Of a DNA stretch of 38,266 nt, positions 31,810-38,266 are shown in pieces. The number at the start of each line of letters is the position of its first letter. The first letter of the stretch is position 1. The notes below the pieces were generated by a model. The model ran no database searches. It saw only the letters and a program-made list of their open reading frames with translations, and was not told the DNA's origin. The position numbers and the translations under genes are program-made. Where the stretch lies: positions 1 through 38,266 of the forward strand of contig CAMNLR010000085.1 in assembly GCA_946543465.1 (NCBI GenBank), given 5' to 3'. Source of the stretch: CAG-791 sp002390025. Its GTDB lineage: Bacteria; Bacillota; Clostridia; Lachnospirales; Lachnospiraceae.

Positions 31810-33201
31810 TTATACTGACTTCTTGTGCGCCCCGTTCAGGACCATGCCGGTCAGGGCGAAGAGGGCGATGGAGTTGGGAAGGACCATCAGCTGGTTGAAC
31901 AGATCGGAGAGCTCCCAGACCAGGTCGTTGGAAGCCAGGGTGCCCAGGAAGATGAAGACCAGGGAGATGATCTGGTAGACGATCACGGATTTGTGGCCGA
32001 ACAGGTAGATCGCGTTAATGCGGCCGAACATATTCCAGCTCAGAACTGTGGAAAATGCAAAGAAAAGCAGGCAGACCGCAACGAAGATGTTGCCGAAAGT
32101 TGTCCCGAATGCGGTCCCGAAAGCAGTTTGTGCCAGGTTTGTTCTTGCGATGGTCTCTCCGACAGCGTTGACTTCATTCCCCGTAAATCCGTTCTCCAGA
32201 ATGCCGCCGGGGGTGTACAGGGTGGAGATGATGACGAGGGCATTGAGGCTGAGAACGATAAAGGTGTCGATGAAAACACCGATAATGGCGACGACACCCT
32301 GGTCGTGAGGCGTCTTGACGTTGGCCTGCGCGTGCGCGTGGGGTGTGGAGCCCATGCCTGCCTCATTGGAGAAGAGGCCGCGCTTTGCGCCCTGGGAGAG
32401 GGCAGTCTTGAGTGCCATGCCGAAGCCGCCGCCTATGATGGCCTGGGGCTGGAAGGCGTATCTGAAGATCATGCCAAAAGTGGCGGGGATATAGCGGATG
32501 CGCATTATGAGGACGATCAGGCCGCCTGCCAGAAAGACCGCCGCCATGACCGGGACGATTTTTTCCGTGACGTAAGCCAGGCGCTCCATACCGCCGATGA
32601 AGATGACGGCACAGGCCAGGACAAGGATGATTCCGATGACCCAGGAAGGAACTCCAAAGGCTGTGTGCATGGTGGAGCCGATGGAATTGGACTGCACCAT
32701 GCATCCAAAGAAGCCCAGTGCCAGAATGATCGCTACCGCAAAGAAGTGAGCCAGGAATTTGCCGAAGGCGCCCTTGAAGGCCGTTCTGATGTAGTAGACA
32801 GGTCCGCCCTGAATATGATTTTTCCTTGTGTGGATCCTGGTCTCCTGGGCCAGGACAGCTTCGGCGTAGATGGTCGCCATGCCGAAGAAGGCGATGACCC
32901 ACATCCAGAAGATGGCTCCGGGGCCGCCGGTCAGGATCGCGCCGGATGCGCCGACGATATTGCCGGTGCCGACCTGGGCAGCAATGGCTGTTGCCAGCGC
33001 CTGGAAGGAAGACATGCCTTTTACATGTTTTTTGCCGTTGAGGGAGAGATTCCCGAAGACATTCCGCAGACCTTCGCCGAAGCAACGGACCTGAATAAAA
33101 CGGGTCCTGATCGAATACCACAGTCCGACCAGCAGCAAGAGGATGACCAGCACATAGTCCGATAGATAGGAATTGATTGTCTGAACGATATTTAACAGCA
33201 T
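31810..33201 (-). CDS. Sodium:alanine/glycine symporter, AGCS family
   Basis: AGCS proteins import alanine or glycine with sodium. The 463-residue protein is strongly hydrophobic, with about eleven membrane segments, and has the family signature SSFQALATAIAAQVGTGNIVGASGAI, plus GGPGAIFWMWVIAFFGMATIYAEAVLAQ, GGPVYYIRTA, KRGLFSNEAGMGSTPHAHA and FAFSTVLSWNMFGR. The start at 33201 follows AAGGAGG by about ten bases; an upstream in-frame ATG would run through the riboswitch terminator. A glycine riboswitch in the leader indicates that glycine is the relevant ligand for control and probably a substrate. Confidence 0.93.
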   Translation of the reverse strand: MLLNIVQTINSYLSDYVLVILLLLVGLWYSIRTRFIQVRCFGEGLRNVFGNLSLNGKKHVKGMSSFQALATAIAAQVGTGNIVGASGAILTGGPGAIFWMWVIAFFGMATIYAEAVLAQETRIHTRKNHIQGGPVYYIRTAFKGAFGKFLAHFFAVAIILALGFFGCMVQSNSIGSTMHTAFGVPSWVIGIILVLACAVIFIGGMERLAYVTEKIVPVMAAVFLAGGLIVLIMRIRYIPATFGMIFRYAFQPQAIIGGGFGMALKTALSQGAKRGLFSNEAGMGSTPHAHAQANVKTPHDQGVVAIIGVFIDTFIVLSLNALVIISTLYTPGGILENGFTGNEVNAVGETIARTNLAQTAFGTAFGTTFGNIFVAVCLLFFAFSTVLSWNMFGRINAIYLFGHKSVIVYQIISLVFIFLGTLASNDLVWELSDLFNQLMVLPNSIALFALTGMVLNGAHKKSV

Positions 33202-33231
33202 GGCTTTAGTACCTCCTTGATGTAAGCTGCT

Positions 33232-33270
33232 GAAAAAAAAGAAAGACCGCCGGTTCTCCGGTGGTCTCTT
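33232..33270 (-). terminator. Riboswitch expression-platform terminator before the symporter gene
   Basis: On the minus strand an AAGAGACCACCGG arm pairs with CCGGCGGTCTTT around an AGAA loop, followed by a run of nine Ts. It ends about 30 bases before the start codon. Confidence 0.85.
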
Positions 33271-33358
33271 TTTGTATTCGAAGCGGTCATTTTGCAATGA
33301 TCAATAAGGGTAATGGTCATTGGGGAAATGACCATTAAGGGCGCATATTTCTATACCC

Positions 33359-33440
33359 CTGTCCTTTGACCTGAGAGTTTCGGCAGCAGAAAGGCTGCCT
33401 TGCACCTTCGGTACTCAAACAAAATTGAGATTCTCCAGAG
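33359..33440 (-). promoter_or_regulatory. Glycine riboswitch aptamer (single)
   Basis: On the minus strand the conserved parts are in order: GGAGAATCTCA, ACCGAAGGTGCAAGGCAGCC, then CTGCCGAAACTCTCAGGTCA and AAAGGACAG. This fits the gcvT-type glycine aptamer. Only one aptamer is visible. A hairpin AATGGTCAT/ATGACCATT (33312-33336) lies between it and the terminator and may form part of the switch. Higher glycine is usually an activating signal, but for an importer the direction must be tested. Confidence 0.9.
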
Positions 33441-33515
33441 TGACATCCGCATCCGGTCTGAATCTGAGCATTCCGGATGTTTCGACTGTACAGCGTTATT
33501 CGATTAGACAGAAAG

Positions 33516-33544
33516 ACCCTAACATGGATTGGAATTTCCGTCAA
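33516..33544 (-). promoter_or_regulatory. Promoter of the riboswitch-symporter transcript
   Basis: On the minus strand TTGACG (33544-33539), a 17-base spacer ending in TGT (extended -10), and TAGGGT (33521-33516). Transcription would start about 70 bases before the aptamer. Confidence 0.5.
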
Positions 33545-33726
33545 GCAGGGGCGCTGCTTTTTGAAGCCTGTCCGAAAAAAAAGCCCGAATGGAGCTGTTT
33601 TGGAGACTGACCTATTCTGTATCTCTGCAGAAATACAGGAGGCACAGTGCTATACAATTTTTCATTCTTTTTTTTTACTCATTTTTGCAATCTGTCCATA
33701 AAATGGAGAACCTGTACACAAAGTAT

Positions 33727-33734
33727 GATATACT
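33727..33734 (+). promoter_or_regulatory. Possible extended -10 promoter of the surface protein gene
   Basis: TGATATACT (33726-33734) fits an extended -10 box in an AT-rich stretch. No clear -35 box is seen. It lies about 98 bases before the start codon. Confidence 0.4.
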
Positions 33735-33831
33735 ATTTTTAGTTTGAAATTCATTTGAAATTCGATTTTTGAAGGACAGATGAATGGAATCCTGGGAACT
33801 GGTGGCAGGTTTATTGAAGAAGGAGGTTCTT

Positions 33832-36800
33832 ATGTGGAAGAGGAGAGCCTGTAGTTTGTTGCTTGCTTTGATGGTGGCAATGACTGCAATCCCGTTCTCG
33901 GCTGTGCCTGTGTATTCACAGGAAGCGGGGACGATTCAGGATGCCTCTGACGGAGAGACAAGGGGACAGGAGGAAGCTTTGACGGAGCAGGCTCCTCAGG
34001 ACGCAGCAGAGGATGCGTCAGAAGAAGATCCCGGCACAGAGGAGACGGTTGAGAAAGAGGCAGACACGGAAGACGAGTCTGCCGATTCTGATGATCAGTC
34101 TCAGAATCCGGATGAAACGCAGGAAGAAGATATTTCTTCCGATCATTCATCCGAAGAAGAGGATGCGGAGACATCTGAAGACGGACAGGACGCAGCTGCT
34201 GTTGAAGAAAATGCCGATGACGGACAGAAGGCGGCTGAAGACGACACAGACGCTGCTGCGGAAAACGATACAGAAGCCGGACAGGATGAGACTCTGCCTT
34301 CCGGGCCGGCAGGCAGTACCCCTGCTCCCGGCCAGACCAATATGCAGGATCCGGCCATGGGAACAGTGCCGGAGAATGCATTGACAGAAGGGGAGCCCAA
34401 TGAAGACGGCGGAAGGATCTGGTTTGACATCAATGAGACCAGGATCTTCAGCGACGGGACCTATTCCTTCGATCTTCATACAGAGGATATCCCGGAAGAA
34501 TATGATGTAAGGGTGACGGTGGGCCACTATGATGACAGCGGTCTTGTGGAGGCCTTTGCAGAAGGACAGGAATATGATTTTGACGGATCAAAACTGACCC
34601 TGTACGGTGAACGGCTCTTCCAGAAGGGCTATCACTGGTTCGGCCTTGAAGTACAGGCGGTATCCAGGCAGGATGGACACGTTCTGTGCGGAAACGGCTT
34701 CGGCGGATTTGAGACTTTGGAAGCCAGAGCCGAGTATGATTTTGCCGAAGATAAAGAAATGCTGCCCGGCTGGTTTGCAACCATCAACCACTGGGAGCGG
34801 GTCTTTGTCGAAAATTCCCAGTATCCCGATGGAATGGACCTGAGTTATGAGACGACAAACGTCAGTATCGAGAGCCAGGATCCGGAGGAGAGCGGCAAGG
34901 AAGTACTCAGCCTTGAAGTCCATTATCCGGACGGCGACACATCATCTGACAATTACTGGTGGGATTATGTGGCCGAAAACACCGGCACAGCCGTAGTGCG
35001 TGTGGATTACGAGGATATTGAAGGAAACGCGCAGTCCTATACATTTGACGTATATGTGAAAGGGGATGTGTACGGCGTACGTGTTGATACGGAGGACGGC
35101 TCCACAGTCACCCGCCCCGGCGGGACGATTAATCTAGTGACAGATGTCTGGCATCACTCCGGGGATGAAGAGCAGGAGGGCGTCACAGACAATCTTGTCT
35201 ATGCCTGGAACCTGAAGGCTGTCGGTGACAATCCGGACCCGGAGGACTTTGCGTCGCTTCAGGAAAGCGATGACGGGAAAAAGGCATCCGTTACTTTTTC
35301 CACGCAGATTGATTCGGGAAAACCCTGGTCTGAGCTGGACGCCGAGGTATTTATCTACACAGGTTCAGTGGCGGAGGAAAACAAGGTCGGATACGCCTCC
35401 ATCCGCCTGAGTGTGGCGGATTCCTATACCGAACTGTGGCCGGCGCAGATTGATTCCTATGCGGATGTCGGAACGACACAGAATGTTACGGCAGAGTTCC
35501 GCCTCTACCCGGGCTCGGATGACAGAGAATATGATCTTGTCAGCCCTGAAGACGGAACAGTCACTTATTACTGGTATTATGATAACAACGCTTTCAGAGT
35601 CTACGACAAGGACGGGAATCAGGTCGGCAACGAGGACGAAAACGGCGCTTACATAGGATCGGATGCCAGTACAGGGCCTTCCTGTGACTTTACCATCTAC
35701 CGCAGGAGACAGTGGGATACGGATATTCTCCTGAAAGCCTGCTGGAAGAATGCCGATGGAGAGGAGTTTTGGGAAGAACGGCATTTCCACATGGAGGAAA
35801 GGTACTACAAGGTCTGGGTCGATGTTGAGAACGACCGTATTTTCAGTGACGCCAATCCTTCCTATCCCGTGATTGTGGACGGAGTAGCGGAAAATGCCGT
35901 CTATGGAACCGATTACAATATTGATCTCAAGATCGGCCCCCTGGGCGATCATGGAATCAGCGATACTTTCACGGAAGGCGTGGAGTATACCTTCGACGGA
36001 AAGAACTTGACTTTTGACGGTCAGAAACTTGCGGCCTACGGTCTTCAGGACGATCAGATGATCGGTGCAGATCTCACACTGATCCTGGGAGATGAAGAGG
36101 TCTGGGTAGAGAACAGGGACTTCCGCTTCCGGGAGGCCAGGACCGACTATGACAGAGAATATGACCGGGATATGCTGACCGGCTGGGACGGCTCGGTGAA
36201 TGGTCATTACAATGTACACCTGGAGAGCGGCCAATATCCCGATGGACAAGAAGCAGAATACAATGTTCTGGATGTAAAGATCATCAGCGACGAACCCTGG
36301 GATGGAGAAGACGGTCCCGTCATCGACGACTTCCACCGCGACCAGGATGAAAATGACCCCTCGAATTACTGGTGGTACTACCATGTAAACAACCGGGGCA
36401 AAGCCACTCTGGAAGTCACCTACGAGGATCTGGACGGACAGGAGCAGAAGTATACTTTTGATCTCAATGTCGGCGATGACGTCTATCATGTCCATATGGA
36501 CAGTGTCGACAAAGACAGACAGGGACTTCCCGGAGATAAGTTCGAGCTCTATGCGGATGGACATCATGAATACTATGATGAAGAAGGTCACCATCATGAT
36601 GATACCGAAGGGCTCACTTATCAATGGAAGATTGAAGAGGGCGGCGAGTATGCGCATCTCGAAGTAGACCAGGAGGACTCTTCCAAAGCTCTTCTGTGCC
36701 TAAATGAAGAGCTTCCCGAGGGACAGGACTGGATCGACGAGATGATCACAGTCAGTGTCCGGATCCTGGACGGAGAGGGAAATGAAACCGGCGGAAATGA

Positions 36801-38190
36801 CCAGTCGGATTTCTGGGTCAAGAGTCAATTTTATGAAATCTGGCCTCTGAGCCTGGATCCCGATCTGGACATCGGAGCTTCCATCGAAAATGTAGAATTT
36901 GAAGTCCGCCGGTACAGTGCCGATAAAGAAAACTACGAAGTCATCGACGATCAGTATGATGTTCAATATGAATGGCATTACGATGAAAATGCCCTTACTG
37001 TAACGGACGGGGAAGATACCGTGATCGCCGACGGTGAGACGGCAGAGGGAAATACTTTTACATTCACCAGAAAGAGAGAATGGCACACTGATTTCTCGGT
37101 CAGAGCATTCTGGACGGAGGGAAGGGACAATGACCAGGATGCCTTCGGCGACTACTGGTTCAACGACAAGTACTATGAGATTCGTTTCTTTAATGATGTA
37201 GATACGATCAGGAGCGATGAGACCAAGTCCTTTGCTGTCGACACAACAGATCTGGGCCAGCTCAATGCGCAGGTTCTGCTGGTCGTCAATTATCAGAGCG
37301 GAGAGGATCCGGACGATATCAACAGCTTTACCGACATGACAGAGGGGGTGGAATACACGATCGATCCCTCCGGTACCTCTGTCACTGTAGACGGCGGGAA
37401 GGTCGAGAAGAGGCTCGCGGAATCTGCCTTTGACAAAGATGCATTCAACATCGGCGCAGCCATCGTAATTAATGGTGAAATATACGAGAATTCCTGGAGA
37501 TGGTGCCATGTGAATCTGGAGAGGAGCGGCAAAGAGAACCAGGAGATCTCGGCTTCCGACCTGACCATGACCCTGTATGACACGGCGACAGCTTCTGTTG
37601 AAGGTGCACAGGGAGCTCTTACCTTTACCTCCGGCAACACCGAAGTTGTCACTGTGGATGCCGAAAGCGGAGAGCTCACTCCTGTGGCGCCCGGAAGCGC
37701 CCAGATTACTGTCGACGCGGCAGAAATCGATGAATATAATGCCGCTTCCACGACATTTTCTGTGACAGTGATCAAGCTGGATCTCAAGAATGCTACCTTC
37801 AAGGGCACTATACCTCCCGGAGGTTTTGTCTACGACGGAACTCCCAAGATTCCTCAGATCGAACTCACTTACAAGGGCATTACGCTGGTCGAGGGAACCG
37901 ATTACACAATTTCTTTCCCCTACAATGACAACATCAATGCCAGAAACGTCCTGATTCGACTGATTGGTCAGGGAAAATGCAGCGGAACCCTTGATCGCAG
38001 TTATCTGATCAACAGGGCCTCCATCAGCGAAGCGGAGGTTGAGGGATTCGAAGATACCAGAACCTATACCGGCGAAGCCCAGACACAGACCTTTACAGTG
38101 AAGCTCGGAGACAAGCTGCTGAAATACCGTACTGATTACACAGTTCATTACAATAGCAATAACAACGTGAATGTAGGAACAGCCTGCTAA
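33832..38190 (+). CDS. Large secreted repeat protein, apparently truncated at its C-terminus
   Basis: A signal peptide (MWKRRACSLLLALMVAMTAI, cleavage probably after VYSQ-A region) is followed by a very acidic, low-complexity segment (nt 33925-34400). Two long repeats of about 465 and 456 residues start at 34414 and 35809, and a shorter third piece at 37177; each opens with a W/F-rich strand and RIFSD or TIRSD. A bacterial Ig-like domain (about 37540-37770, TSGNTEVVTVDAESGELTPV) and two copies of a YDG/YTG-type domain (GTDYTISFPYNDN and RTDYTVHYNSNNN) end the protein. The second stops at NVNVGTAC, in the middle of the domain, and there is no LPXTG or other anchor. Start 33832 is chosen for AAGGAGG five bases upstream. 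Function is unknown; surface adhesion or binding is a guess from architecture. Confidence 0.85.
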   Translation: MWKRRACSLLLALMVAMTAIPFSAVPVYSQEAGTIQDASDGETRGQEEALTEQAPQDAAEDASEEDPGTEETVEKEADTEDESADSDDQSQNPDETQEEDISSDHSSEEEDAETSEDGQDAAAVEENADDGQKAAEDDTDAAAENDTEAGQDETLPSGPAGSTPAPGQTNMQDPAMGTVPENALTEGEPNEDGGRIWFDINETRIFSDGTYSFDLHTEDIPEEYDVRVTVGHYDDSGLVEAFAEGQEYDFDGSKLTLYGERLFQKGYHWFGLEVQAVSRQDGHVLCGNGFGGFETLEARAEYDFAEDKEMLPGWFATINHWERVFVENSQYPDGMDLSYETTNVSIESQDPEESGKEVLSLEVHYPDGDTSSDNYWWDYVAENTGTAVVRVDYEDIEGNAQSYTFDVYVKGDVYGVRVDTEDGSTVTRPGGTINLVTDVWHHSGDEEQEGVTDNLVYAWNLKAVGDNPDPEDFASLQESDDGKKASVTFSTQIDSGKPWSELDAEVFIYTGSVAEENKVGYASIRLSVADSYTELWPAQIDSYADVGTTQNVTAEFRLYPGSDDREYDLVSPEDGTVTYYWYYDNNAFRVYDKDGNQVGNEDENGAYIGSDASTGPSCDFTIYRRRQWDTDILLKACWKNADGEEFWEERHFHMEERYYKVWVDVENDRIFSDANPSYPVIVDGVAENAVYGTDYNIDLKIGPLGDHGISDTFTEGVEYTFDGKNLTFDGQKLAAYGLQDDQMIGADLTLILGDEEVWVENRDFRFREARTDYDREYDRDMLTGWDGSVNGHYNVHLESGQYPDGQEAEYNVLDVKIISDEPWDGEDGPVIDDFHRDQDENDPSNYWWYYHVNNRGKATLEVTYEDLDGQEQKYTFDLNVGDDVYHVHMDSVDKDRQGLPGDKFELYADGHHEYYDEEGHHHDDTEGLTYQWKIEEGGEYAHLEVDQEDSSKALLCLNEELPEGQDWIDEMITVSVRILDGEGNETGGNDQSDFWVKSQFYEIWPLSLDPDLDIGASIENVEFEVRRYSADKENYEVIDDQYDVQYEWHYDENALTVTDGEDTVIADGETAEGNTFTFTRKREWHTDFSVRAFWTEGRDNDQDAFGDYWFNDKYYEIRFFNDVDTIRSDETKSFAVDTTDLGQLNAQVLLVVNYQSGEDPDDINSFTDMTEGVEYTIDPSGTSVTVDGGKVEKRLAESAFDKDAFNIGAAIVINGEIYENSWRWCHVNLERSGKENQEISASDLTMTLYDTATASVEGAQGALTFTSGNTEVVTVDAESGELTPVAPGSAQITVDAAEIDEYNAASTTFSVTVIKLDLKNATFKGTIPPGGFVYDGTPKIPQIELTYKGITLVEGTDYTISFPYNDNINARNVLIRLIGQGKCSGTLDRSYLINRASISEAEVEGFEDTRTYTGEAQTQTFTVKLGDKLLKYRTDYTVHYNSNNNVNVGTAC
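34414..37515 (+). repeat. Two and a fraction long protein repeats of about 460 residues
   Basis: Repeat 1 is 34414-35808, repeat 2 is 35809-37176, and a partial third is 37177 to about 37515. Shared landmarks include YPDG, SNYWW/DNYWW, YTFDVYV/YTFDLNV, YWYYD/YEWHYD and the RRRQW/RKREW block. DNA identity is low, so they are old duplications. Confidence 0.75.
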
Positions 38191-38266
38191 TAAAAAGTCA
38201 AGTGGAAATTCAAGAAATTATCCAAATTGATTTTGGGTACAACAAATAAACCCATTGTTGGGCTGA
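38191..38266. other. AT-rich tail at the right edge
   Basis: Base composition drops sharply to AT-rich after 38188. A small inverted repeat CCCATTGTTGGG lies near 38250. No gene is seen. It may be the end of an inserted element that continues outside the window. Confidence 0.4.

Noticed and set aside
31825..33165. 446-codon acidic frame opposite the symporter gene
   Set aside because: Its Asp/Glu/Gly-rich sequence is the expected complement of a hydrophobic membrane protein gene.
36700..38148. 482-codon frame antisense to the surface protein
   Set aside because: The sense strand has a signal peptide, ribosome site and repeat structure; the antisense frame has none.

Overview
The window looks like chromosomal DNA of a moderately GC-rich anaerobic Firmicute, most likely a Lachnospiraceae-type Clostridia. 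This is inferred from the protein families (XPD-like helicase with a nuclease domain, PyrB/PyrI pair, AGCS symporter under a glycine riboswitch, ArgJ-type arginine cluster, DUF1294 and DUF5721-like proteins), from AGGAGG-type ribosome binding sites, and from AT-rich sigma-A-type promoters. No rRNA, tRNA, CRISPR array, phage module or complete insertion sequence was seen.

Layout. 1-2604: an XPD/DinG-like helicase, open at the left edge. 2605-3170: a non-coding AT-rich spacer with a cluster of DnaA-box-like sites. 3171-6113: an intracellular GH13 glycosidase and a stand-alone glutamate-cysteine ligase. 6294-8882: a hybrid histidine kinase with two receivers, followed by an acylphosphatase-domain protein. 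9095-14418: a protein with two Nudix domains, then a 1422-residue protein joining the N-terminal domain of a transposase to a complete GH2 beta-galactosidase. 14700-17518: a secreted GH114-like protein, a PPC-domain protein, a peroxiredoxin and Hsp20. 17867-21114: a Nudix hydrolase, a DegV (fatty-acid-binding) protein with a double palindromic operator, a MarR regulator and Maf. 21267-24689 (minus): an apparent operon DUF1294 - DUF5721-like - pyrB - pyrI - ttcA-like. 25237-31451: arginine biosynthesis, with argG on the minus strand and a GNAT acetyltransferase, argJ, argB and argD on the plus strand, around a divergent control region with ARG-box-like sites. 31810-33201 (minus): an AGCS amino-acid symporter controlled by a glycine riboswitch. 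33832-38190: a large secreted surface protein of long repeats whose reading frame stops inside a domain, next to an abrupt change in base composition at the right edge.

How the genes work together. The arginine genes cover acetylglutamate kinase, acetylornithine aminotransferase, ornithine acetyltransferase and argininosuccinate synthase; argC, argF and argH are not here. pyrB and pyrI give the two aspartate transcarbamoylase subunits. The GH13, GH2 and GH114 proteins point to carbohydrate use. Peroxiredoxin, glutamate-cysteine ligase, Hsp20 and the Nudix enzymes form a loose stress and housekeeping group.

The most unusual features are the transposase-domain/beta-galactosidase fusion, the broken surface protein, the double operator in front of degV, and a strong tendency to short tandem repeats (periods 15, 18, 21, 25, 27, 37, 39 and 60 bp) both in spacers and inside conserved enzymes. 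No clearly new defence or mobile system was recognised.
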